NCBI RefSeq assembly: GCF_011305415.1 | Contig: NZ_JAANOQ010000001.1 | Coordinates: forward strand, 921,401-985,400 | Length of the DNA stretch: 64,000 nt | From: Flavobacterium bernardetii | GTDB taxonomy: Bacteria > Bacteroidota > Bacteroidia > Flavobacteriales > Flavobacteriaceae | Direction: 5' to 3' | Part shown: in pieces, positions 26,031 through 33,813 of the stretch | Layout: each line of letters opens with the position of its first letter | Position numbering within the stretch: position 1 is the stretch's first letter | The notes under the pieces: generated by a model | Told to the model about the DNA's origin: nothing | The model's input: the letters and a program-made list of their open reading frames with translations, nothing else | Databases searched by the model: none | Made by a program: the position numbers and the translations under genes

Positions 26031-26059
26031 TTATTTTTAAAATTTATAATTTGTTTAAT
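26021..26059 (-). terminator. Hairpin at the end of the metal-efflux operon
   Basis: ATTAAACAAATTAT (26021-26034) and ATAATTTGTTTAAT (26046-26059) form a perfect 14-bp stem with an 11-base loop. It begins within the stop codon of the DUF2231-like gene. It is AT-only in large part and lacks a strong T-tract, so termination efficiency is uncertain. Confidence 0.5.
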
Positions 26060-26558
26060 CTTTATCTTCAGTAGTTTCAGTCTCAGCATTTCCTTCCGAA
26101 GCATTACTATTACTAGTGTTTTCTCTAATTTCTGTATGACGGATTTCCCCACCAGTTGTTCCAACATCTTTAGACAGAAATAGACAAATTGCTGCAATTA
26201 ATAGCGCACAAATAGAAACAATTTTTTCACTGCTACGTTTTTTTGCAACAGTTACAAATCCGAAAATAGAAACTATACCTAAAACATAAAGCGGTTTCAT
26301 AAAAAGTTCAGCCGCTTCTTCGTGTTCGTGAATATAATCATGAGAAAAACCTGCCATTTCTTCAACAGCATGTTCGGCTTTGTCACCTGTCATCATAGAG
26401 ACTTTTCCCATAATCATACAGAAAATAAAAATGATATAAGCGGTTGATTTTAATGTTCCATTGTTCCTAATAATTCCGAATAAAAGAATTAATAATCCAA
26501 AAAATAATCCAATAATAGGAAAATGGTTTACTACCATGTGTAAATGCGCGTCGTTCAT
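26055..26558 (-). CDS. DUF2231-like membrane protein of the metal-efflux operon
   Basis: A 167-residue protein with about four membrane helices (FPIIGLFFGLLILLFGII, STAYIIFIFCMIMGKVSMM, PLYVLGIVSIFGFVTVA, IVSICALLIAAICLFL) and conserved His residues: HLHMVVNHFPIIG at the start, HDYIHEHEEAAELF mid-chain and TGGEIRHTEI near the end. This pattern resembles DUF2231 proteins, for which haem or metal binding has been suggested. The C-terminal tail is Glu/Thr-rich and low-complexity. It follows the adaptor gene by about 77 bases on the same strand, so it probably belongs to the efflux operon. Assignment to DUF2231 is moderate. Confidence 0.7.
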   Translation of the reverse strand: MNDAHLHMVVNHFPIIGLFFGLLILLFGIIRNNGTLKSTAYIIFIFCMIMGKVSMMTGDKAEHAVEEMAGFSHDYIHEHEEAAELFMKPLYVLGIVSIFGFVTVAKKRSSEKIVSICALLIAAICLFLSKDVGTTGGEIRHTEIRENTSNSNASEGNAETETTEDKD

Positions 26559-26635
26559 GATATTTAGTTTTTATAAGTTCTTGTCCGTATAAATATATTA
26601 AGTAATTGTAACAAATCTGTTTTTTTTCAAATTAT

Positions 26636-27760
26636 TTATTCTTCTTTATTCTTCAAAACCATTAACAAAGTATACGCATCACTAATAACTACATTTTTGT
26701 TTTGTAAGGTTTCATAATTTCTAATTTCTGAAACTTTATCAGTTACAATTCCTATTTGAACTTCTTGCATGGAGAAAGAATTTTTGTTTGCATCTTGTAC
26801 GAATACGAATTTCTTATCTTCAAAATCTATAATCGCATCATTACTTAAAACAAACGCATTGTTATTATCTATTTGAATACTAGCGTTTATGTAATTTCCA
26901 GGAATTAGTTTTTTAGTTGTATTAGAAATTTTCGCATACACTTCAATGGCATTTTCATCGGAATAACTTTTGTTTACAAACTCAATTTTAGTTTCGTAAA
27001 AAACATCTGGTTGTGTATTTGTATAGACTTTAATCTTCTGTCCGATGGCTAAATTAGCAGCATCTTTTTCAAATACGTTTAATTTCGCATACATACTTTG
27101 GTTGTCCATAATTTGAAATAACATGTCTGTTGCATTCACATATTTTCCAATGTTTACATCAATTTTAGTAATCATTCCAGAAATTGGCGCATAAATATTT
27201 ACCGATTTTGAAATCGTATTCGCAGTTAATGAAGTCGGATTGATATGAATTAACTTCAATTTTTCTTCTAATGATTTTAACGTGATTCTTTGTTTGGCGA
27301 ATTCACTTTCAGCCAATTGGAAATTCTTTTCACTAACGGCTTGTGAGGAATTTAGTTCTTTTTGACGAGCAAAATCTTTTGAAGCATAAGCCAATTGCTG
27401 TTTCGTAGTTAAATAATCTTGTTGAATTTGCACATAAGATTGGTCTTCAATAACCGCCAAAATTTGCCCTTTTCCAATTACCATTCCAGGCATGACTTTT
27501 ATAGTTTTAATATATCCACCAAGTGGCATACTTACACTTGCCATTGCATTTGGTGCTAAAGTAATTTTACCGTTTACTTTTATCGTACTTGAAAGTGAAG
27601 TATTTGTTAAATTTCCGATTTTAATTTTCGAATTATCTAATTGATTTTTAGTCAATTCCACTACATTTTCTTTAACAGCAGTTTCTGTTGCTGTTTCTTC
27701 TTTTTTCGACTGACAAGCTATGGTTAAAGCCAAAATCAGTACTAAATATATATTTTTCAT
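26636..27760 (-). CDS. RND efflux periplasmic adaptor lipoprotein (CusB/CzcB-like)
   Basis: A 374-residue membrane fusion protein. The lipobox (LALTIAC, Cys16) makes it a lipoprotein. The hairpin and lipoyl parts are visible in SMPLGGYIKTIKVMPGMVIGKGQILAVIEDQSYVQ (split lipoyl, first half), a coiled coil (QQDYLTTKQQLAYASKDF to LEEKLKLIHI) and NIYAPISGMITKIDVNIGKYV (second half), then beta-barrel strands. It links the CusA-type pump to the outer-membrane channel. It starts 17 bases after the fusion gene. Metal specificity is not readable; there is no His-rich metal-binding tail. Confidence 0.92.
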   Translation of the reverse strand: MKNIYLVLILALTIACQSKKEETATETAVKENVVELTKNQLDNSKIKIGNLTNTSLSSTIKVNGKITLAPNAMASVSMPLGGYIKTIKVMPGMVIGKGQILAVIEDQSYVQIQQDYLTTKQQLAYASKDFARQKELNSSQAVSEKNFQLAESEFAKQRITLKSLEEKLKLIHINPTSLTANTISKSVNIYAPISGMITKIDVNIGKYVNATDMLFQIMDNQSMYAKLNVFEKDAANLAIGQKIKVYTNTQPDVFYETKIEFVNKSYSDENAIEVYAKISNTTKKLIPGNYINASIQIDNNNAFVLSNDAIIDFEDKKFVFVQDANKNSFSMQEVQIGIVTDKVSEIRNYETLQNKNVVISDAYTLLMVLKNKEE

Positions 27761-27777
27761 TTGTTTCGATTTAAATT

Positions 27778-30700
27778 TTAATTGAAATACAAGATTTGGA
27801 TGATATTGTTATTGTACGATTGAATTTTATCGAAATAATCTGATTTTGCTTCAAGCGCTTGGTTCATTGTCCACGACCATTCCATAAAATTGATATCTCC
27901 GTTTAAAATTTGTTTGTTCGCATTTGCGATAATTGAATTGGTATTTGGCAAAACAACCGTTTCGTAATAAGTCAAAACTTCTTGATTATTAGCTTGTTTC
28001 ACTGCATATGTATTCCATATTTTTTGCAATTCTTGTTGTTGCATCGTTGTTTTATCGGTTAAAATGGTTTCGTTCATTTGAATTGCTTTTTGTCGGGCTT
28101 TGTTGGCCGAATTAAAAACAGGAATTCCTAAACTCAATTGAAACGATTGAAATCGGTCGTTTTTCCCATAAAAATTATTATCTGCGCCATTTCCTTGCAT
28201 GGTTGTACTAAAATATCCGACCGCAACATCTGGAATTAAAGCTGACTTCTCTATTTTTAAAACTGAAGAATTAGCTTGTTTTTCCAATGCTAACATTTGC
28301 AACGCAACATTATTCGAAACAAAATCTTGTGAAGGTAAATTTTCAATTTTGGCAGATTTATAAATCGGTTCAATATTTTCAGTGACTTGTAGTAAATATT
28401 GTAACTGAGCCACCACTCTGAATTTTTCTTCCTGAATTAATTTGACTTGATTTTTAATCTTTACCATATACAATTCCGCTGAACTTTTTTCTAAAGCATT
28501 GCTTTCCCCATATTTCAATCGCAAATTAGCTTTTTGGATAAAAGCTGCGAAAATAGAATCCGTTTGTTTTATTACTTTTTCTTTTTCTGAAACCACTACT
28601 AAATCGTAAAAAGCTTGCGTAATTTCCTTTTTTATGGCATTTTCTGAAAATTTATAGTTCATTTGAGCCATTTCAGCTTGTTTTTCGAACCATTCTTTTT
28701 TCTTAGCGTTTACAAATGGAAAACTAATATTTTGAGAAACGCCAAACCTGTTATCTGTGTAAGCACTATTTAATTGACCGATTTCTCCAACTAAATTTAA
28801 ACTCGGTACTTCATTAGCAGAACGAATTAAAACTTTAGCGGCTTCCGCTTTTTGTTTTTCGGTTTTCAATTGAATATTATTTGAAATTCCGATGGTTAAG
28901 GCTTGTTCTAATGTCATTTTATTTTGTGAAAATGAAGTCGAAGTTCCTAATAAAAGTAAAACAGATACTACTATATTTTTATTCATTTTTATTTCTGTTT
29001 TTTGTTCGAATACCAAGTATAAAATCGGTAAAATAAACAAGGTTAAAAATGTTGCAATTAGTAAACCACCAATTACTACAGTGGCTAACGGACGTTGTAC
29101 TTCTGCACCAGAACCGTTACTGATTGCCATTGGTAAGAATCCTAATGAAGCTACGAATGCCGTCATTAAAATTGGTCGTAATCTTTTTTTAGTTCCGTTC
29201 ATAATAACTTTAATAGTATCTAAATTTCCGCTAGCTTTTTGCGAATTAAATTCGGCAATAAGCACAATTCCGTTTAAAACGGCGACACCAAAAAGAGCGA
29301 TAAATCCGATTCCAGCACTAATACTAAAAGGCATTCCGCGAGCGGCTAAAAATAAGATTCCACCAATTGTAGATAAAGGAATTGCCGTATAAATTAACAA
29401 GGCTTGTTTAACTGATTTGAAAGCAAAATACAACATCAAAAAGATTAAAAGTAAAGATATAGGAACTGCAATCATCAATCTGTCTTTTGCAGCGTTTAGG
29501 TTTTCGAAACTTCCGCCGTACGTAATATAATAACCTGGTGGAAATTTAATTTTGGCATTGATTTCTTTTTCTAATTCGCCCACTAAACTTTGTACATCTC
29601 TATCGGCATTGAATCCTACTACAATTCTTCTTTTCGCATCTTCACGTTGAATTTGATTTGGACCGCTAATAATTTTAACATCAGCTAAAACATAAAGCGG
29701 AATAGTTGTTCCCGTTTTGGTTGGAATTAATAGATTTTCGATGTCAATTAAGTCTTTTTTCTCTGTATTACTTAATTTCACTACCAAATCAAATCGTTTT
29801 TCACCTTCAAAAAGTAAACCTGCAGTTTGCCCAGCAAAAGCGGTATTCACTACTCTATTAATTTCATTTACACTTAAACCATATTGCGCCATTATTGGGC
29901 GTTTATAGTTAATAACCACTTGTGGCATTCCACCGATTGGTTCTTCGTATAAATCTTTTGTTCCTTGAATGGTTTTTACAATTTTTCCGACTTTACTAGC
30001 ATAAATAGAAAGCGTATCTAAATTTTCTCCAAATATTTTACATACAACGTCTTGTCGTGCACCCGTCATTAATTCGTTGAAACGCATTTGAACTGGATAT
30101 TGAAATCCGGCTGTAATTCCGGGAACATCTTTTAAAGCTTCGCTCATTTTTTCGGATAATTCATTGAAAGTTGAAGCGGAAGTCCATTCACTTTTATCTT
30201 TCAGAATTACCATCATATCGCTAGCTTCCATTGGCATAGGGTCGGTTGGCACTTCACCACTACCGATTTTAGTCACTACTTTTTCAACTTCTGGAAATCT
30301 GTCTTTTAAGATTTTAGCGGCTTTTTGTGTCGAAGCCATTGTCGTATTTAAATTACTTCCTGTTAAAACTCTTGTATCGACAGCAAAATCACCTTCTTCC
30401 AAAGCTGGAATAAATTCTCCACCTAAAAATGACATCACTACAATCGAAGCAAAAAACACGACAATTGTTGAAATAATGATTTTTCTTTTGTTGTTAATCG
30501 CTTGAACTAATCGTTTTTGGTAGATATTTTCCAAATACGCCATCATTCTTTCAGAGAAATTATTTGGATTGTGTTTTAAGTTTTTCAACACAATTGAGCT
30601 CATCATTGGAATATAAGTTAGTGATAAGATAAATGCGCCAATTAAAGCAAAAGCAACTGTTTGCGCCATTGGTTTGAACATTTTTCCTTCGATTCCGTCA

Positions 30701-32103
30701 AGTGAAAAAATAGGTAAATACACAATTAAAATGATAATTTGTCCGAAAACGGCACTGTTCATCATTTTTTTAGAAGAGGATTCCACTTCGTGATCTACAT
30801 TTTCTTTCGTTAAGGCAATGGCATTTTCCTTTTTATGATGCGAATAAATTTGATGTATGACGGCTTCGACAATAATTACGGCGCCATCGACAATTAAACC
30901 GAAATCTAACGCGCCTAAACTCATCAAATTTCCGCTTACGCCGAATAAATTCATCATTATAATCGCAAAAAGCATCGCTAATGGAATTACGGAAGCTACT
31001 AGAAGTCCAGCTCTAAAATTTCCTAAGAAAAGTACTAAAACAAAAATTACGATTAAAGCTCCTTCAATTAAGTTTTTTTCAACCGTTCCGATGGCGTTGT
31101 TCACCATTTTGGTTCGATCTAAAAAAGGTTCGATGATGACACCTTTTGGTAGTGTTTTTTGAATTTGAGCAATTCGTTCTTTTACATTTTTGATAACTTC
31201 GCTACTGTTTGCGCCTTTTAGCATCATCACAATAGCTCCAGAAACTTCGCCTTGATCGTTATAACACATCGCGCCGTAGCGAGTAGCAAATCCGTTTTTG
31301 ATTTCTGCGATGTCTTTTAAAAATAAAGGATTTCCAGTTTTTGAAGTTAGCGCGATGTTTTCAATATCTTCTTTAGATTGCAGTAAACCTTCTGTTCTAA
31401 TGAATAAGGCCGTTTCATTCTTTTCGATGTAACTTCCTCCTGTATTCTGATTATTGTTCTCTAAAGCATCGAAAACTTCATTAATCGTAATGCCGTGTGC
31501 TTTTAATTTATTTGGTTGAATACTGATTTCTAATTGTTTTAGTTTTCCACCAAAACTACTGACTTCAGCCACGCCTTTTACACCAGATAATTGTCTTTTA
31601 ATAATCCAATCTTGTATGGTTCTTAATTCTGTAGCGTCGAATTTTTTTTCGTAGCCTTTTTCTGGGCGTACAACATATTGATAAATTTCTCCTAAACCTG
31701 TAGAAACGGGTCCTAATTCAGGAGTTCCCATTCCTTTTGGAAGTTGGCTTTGGACTTGTTGCAACCTTTCGGAAACTTGTTGACGCGCCCAATAAATATC
31801 TGTATCGTCATCAAAAACTATGGTGACTAATGACAATCCGAATCTAGAGAAACTTCTAATTTCTTTTAATCCAGGAATGTTGTTATTGACTTGTTCAATT
31901 GGAAAAGTTACTAAACGTTCAATATCAGTAGCTCCAAAAGAAGGCGCAATAGTAATAACTTGAACTTGATTATCAGTAATATCTGGAACTGCGTCTATTG
32001 GCAATTTTCTTACATTGTAAATACCAATAGCTATTAATGCAAGGGTAAATAACGCAATGATGAGTTTATTCTTTACAGAAAGCTCTATTATTTTATTTAA
32101 CAT
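27778..32103 (-). CDS. CusA/CzcA heavy-metal RND pump fused to TolC-like outer-membrane protein
   Basis: A 1441-residue fusion. Residues 1-1035 are an HME-family RND pump: IELSVKNKLIIALFTLALIA (first helix), PDITDNQVQV, the family motif DFGLIVDGAVIIVEAVIHQ in the fourth helix, and the second helix set ending near FLTLFILPILYLVFEQ. Residues 1040-1441 begin MNKNIVVSVLLLLGTSTSFSQ, a signal-peptide-like segment, and continue as a TolC-family channel (TLEQALTIGISNNIQLKTEK, then two coiled-coil hairpins and beta strands). CusA-TolC fusions are known in Bacteroidetes. The internal ATG at 28986 is preceded by AGAAATAAAA and could also initiate translation. It exports a heavy metal cation such as Cu, Zn, Co or Cd; which one is not readable. 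Confidence 0.94.
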   Translation of the reverse strand: MLNKIIELSVKNKLIIALFTLALIAIGIYNVRKLPIDAVPDITDNQVQVITIAPSFGATDIERLVTFPIEQVNNNIPGLKEIRSFSRFGLSLVTIVFDDDTDIYWARQQVSERLQQVQSQLPKGMGTPELGPVSTGLGEIYQYVVRPEKGYEKKFDATELRTIQDWIIKRQLSGVKGVAEVSSFGGKLKQLEISIQPNKLKAHGITINEVFDALENNNQNTGGSYIEKNETALFIRTEGLLQSKEDIENIALTSKTGNPLFLKDIAEIKNGFATRYGAMCYNDQGEVSGAIVMMLKGANSSEVIKNVKERIAQIQKTLPKGVIIEPFLDRTKMVNNAIGTVEKNLIEGALIVIFVLVLFLGNFRAGLLVASVIPLAMLFAIIMMNLFGVSGNLMSLGALDFGLIVDGAVIIVEAVIHQIYSHHKKENAIALTKENVDHEVESSSKKMMNSAVFGQIIILIVYLPIFSLDGIEGKMFKPMAQTVAFALIGAFILSLTYIPMMSSIVLKNLKHNPNNFSERMMAYLENIYQKRLVQAINNKRKIIISTIVVFFASIVVMSFLGGEFIPALEEGDFAVDTRVLTGSNLNTTMASTQKAAKILKDRFPEVEKVVTKIGSGEVPTDPMPMEASDMMVILKDKSEWTSASTFNELSEKMSEALKDVPGITAGFQYPVQMRFNELMTGARQDVVCKIFGENLDTLSIYASKVGKIVKTIQGTKDLYEEPIGGMPQVVINYKRPIMAQYGLSVNEINRVVNTAFAGQTAGLLFEGEKRFDLVVKLSNTEKKDLIDIENLLIPTKTGTTIPLYVLADVKIISGPNQIQREDAKRRIVVGFNADRDVQSLVGELEKEINAKIKFPPGYYITYGGSFENLNAAKDRLMIAVPISLLLIFLMLYFAFKSVKQALLIYTAIPLSTIGGILFLAARGMPFSISAGIGFIALFGVAVLNGIVLIAEFNSQKASGNLDTIKVIMNGTKKRLRPILMTAFVASLGFLPMAISNGSGAEVQRPLATVVIGGLLIATFLTLFILPILYLVFEQKTEIKMNKNIVVSVLLLLGTSTSFSQNKMTLEQALTIGISNNIQLKTEKQKAEAAKVLIRSANEVPSLNLVGEIGQLNSAYTDNRFGVSQNISFPFVNAKKKEWFEKQAEMAQMNYKFSENAIKKEITQAFYDLVVVSEKEKVIKQTDSIFAAFIQKANLRLKYGESNALEKSSAELYMVKIKNQVKLIQEEKFRVVAQLQYLLQVTENIEPIYKSAKIENLPSQDFVSNNVALQMLALEKQANSSVLKIEKSALIPDVAVGYFSTTMQGNGADNNFYGKNDRFQSFQLSLGIPVFNSANKARQKAIQMNETILTDKTTMQQQELQKIWNTYAVKQANNQEVLTYYETVVLPNTNSIIANANKQILNGDINFMEWSWTMNQALEAKSDYFDKIQSYNNNIIQILYFN

Positions 32104-32142
32104 GAGAATGTTTTTAATTTATGAAATCACCAATAACAAAAA

Positions 32143-32158
32143 GTTTGCGCAAGCAAAC
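32143..32158 (-). terminator. Short hairpin with T-tract between the small exported protein gene and the efflux pump gene
   Basis: On the minus strand GTTTGC-TTGC-GCAAAC is followed by TTTTTG. The 6-bp stem is short, so it may be a partial terminator that lowers pump expression relative to the first gene. Confidence 0.4.
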
Positions 32159-32257
32159 ACCAATTAATTAAAAAGGTGATACATATGTTACAACTAAAAA
32201 ATAAATTTTAAACATATGAATAATAAAATTATCAACTATAGCAGGTGATATAATTTA

Positions 32258-32644
32258 TTACGATAAAATAGTTTTCGGCGGTTGCCAAATAGAAGTAAGA
32301 AAACTGGATGTATTTACTTGACTTTCAAAACAAAAAGGTTTTTGTACTGAAACTGAATAAACGATAAAATTGAAAAAATTAGTAGTTTCAGGTAAACTTA
32401 AAACCACATTTGGATGATTGTCTTGGAAACTTTTGAAAGGTAATTTCATGTCTTTTTCGTAATCTGCATCTTTCACATTTCCGTTTAAATAATGCATTTC
32501 TAAAAAAGTAAGTACTGATAATTCTTCTTTATCATTATGCTCGTAATAATGTTCCACAAGCAATGGAGCTTTCAAAATCTGATGTAATTCAGTCATTGAA
32601 AACATATAACATAATAATAGAAATATAGTTATATACTTTTTCAC
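32258..32644 (-). CDS. Small exported protein of the metal-efflux operon, unknown function
   Basis: A 128-residue protein with an N-terminal hydrophobic segment (KKYITIFLLLCYMFSMTELHQ) that is probably a signal peptide, followed by LVEHYYEHNDKEELSVLTFLEMHYL and DADYEKDMKLPFKSFQ. I recall similar unnamed proteins ahead of CusA-type genes in Flavobacteriaceae. The His/Glu-rich HYYEHNDKEE stretch could bind metal, but this is speculation. The start is GTG, only 5 bases after a -7 element, so the message may be leaderless or a second promoter may exist. Confidence 0.72.
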   Translation of the reverse strand: MKKYITIFLLLCYMFSMTELHQILKAPLLVEHYYEHNDKEELSVLTFLEMHYLNGNVKDADYEKDMKLPFKSFQDNHPNVVLSLPETTNFFNFIVYSVSVQKPFCFESQVNTSSFLTSIWQPPKTILS

Positions 32645-32649
32645 TTGTA

Positions 32650-32657
32650 CAAAATTA
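32650..32657 (-). promoter_or_regulatory. -7 element TAATTTTG for the metal-efflux operon
   Basis: TAATTTTG on the minus strand fits TAnnTTTG. Its end is 5 bases before the GTG start at 32644, which places the predicted transcription start at or next to the start codon. Confidence 0.45.
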
Positions 32658-32696
32658 GTTAAATCTTACCTAAAACATTAAAAAATTAAGTTAAAA

Positions 32697-33797
32697 TTAA
32701 CCAATTACAGAAACTCCAATTAATTTACCAATTCCAAAAGTAATAGCTGCTGCTAATAATCCGAAAAGAACTTGTCTAAATCCAGAATACCAAATACTTT
32801 TTCCTGTAAATAAAGTTATGATAGCACCAATTAAAAATAATCCTACAGCACTTAATGATGTACTAATAATCACAGCTTTCATTCCACCAAAAAAGAAAAA
32901 TGGAGCTACTGGAATTACTGCTCCAATAGCAAAAAGCACAAAAGAAGTTATGGCTGCTTCCATTGCTGAACCTTTTAAATCTTCTGAGTTAATTCCTAAT
33001 TCTTCTTTTATTAAAAAATCATGAGCAGTTTCTTTATTTGAAATGATTTCTGTTGCCATTTGATTCGCTTGTTCTTGCGGAATTCCTTTCGACATATAAA
33101 TTAGAGCAATTTCTTTTCTTTCACCTTCAGGATTTGCTTCTAATTCGTCCAATTCTAATTGCATTTGATTTTCGTACAATTCTTGCGAACTTTTCACAGA
33201 AATCCATTCACCTAAAGCCATTGACAAAGCTCCAGCCAACAAACCTGCTAAACCCGCTAATAAAACTTCACTTTGACCACTAGTGGCGCCAGCAATTCCC
33301 ATGACCAAACTAAAATTGGAAACTAAACCATCATTTCCTCCTAAAACAGCAGCTCTTAAAGCATTTCCTCCAACAGAACGATGTCTTTTTTCAAAACGTG
33401 CTAAGTTAGAACCTGAAACTTTAGTATTGTTTTCAAGAATATTTTTTAAAATAGTTACGTGTGCTGTATCAGAGATAGATTGTGCAGAACTATATTTTTT
33501 TCTGGCACCAATAACTGAATTTGAAATACTTTTTTCAGTATCTAACAAAATACCCAAAATATAATCGTAACCAAAAATTTTTCCAATAGAATTAATAGTT
33601 TTTGCTCGAAATGAAGGTAATGGCAAATCGGATTCCGTTAGATTATTTTTTTGAATGAAAGCCACAGCGTGACTGTATTCAATTTCACTCATTTGCTTAA
33701 AAACTTCAGCAACAGCTTCATCCTCTTCCTTTTCGACTAAAATACCATATAAATAACTCGCGTCGATTTCAGTCTGAATACTTTTTAAACTAATCAT
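32697..33797 (-). CDS. Ferritin-like/VIT1 fusion iron transporter (MbfA-like)
   Basis: A 366-residue fusion of an N-terminal rubrerythrin-type ferritin-like domain (1-135; EIDASYLYGILVEKEEDEAVAEVF and MSEIEYSHAVAFI give the four-helix carboxylate-His ligands) and a C-terminal VIT1/CCC1 membrane domain (about 145-366; GGNDGLVSNFSLVMGIAGA, LAGALSMALGEWISVKSSQEL, TSFVLFAIGAVIPVAPFFFF). Such proteins export iron or manganese from the cytosol; the ferritin part may oxidise or load Fe(II). Transcribed away from the VWA gene on the same strand and just upstream of the efflux genes, it gives this area a metal-homeostasis theme. Confidence 0.9.
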   Translation of the reverse strand: MISLKSIQTEIDASYLYGILVEKEEDEAVAEVFKQMSEIEYSHAVAFIQKNNLTESDLPLPSFRAKTINSIGKIFGYDYILGILLDTEKSISNSVIGARKKYSSAQSISDTAHVTILKNILENNTKVSGSNLARFEKRHRSVGGNALRAAVLGGNDGLVSNFSLVMGIAGATSGQSEVLLAGLAGLLAGALSMALGEWISVKSSQELYENQMQLELDELEANPEGERKEIALIYMSKGIPQEQANQMATEIISNKETAHDFLIKEELGINSEDLKGSAMEAAITSFVLFAIGAVIPVAPFFFFGGMKAVIISTSLSAVGLFLIGAIITLFTGKSIWYSGFRQVLFGLLAAAITFGIGKLIGVSVIG

Positions 33798-33813
33798 AGG
33801 TGAATTTATAATA

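Noticed and set aside
28892..29392. 166-codon + strand ORF in the efflux gene
   Set aside because: Shadow of the CusA-TolC fusion, which has full family motifs.
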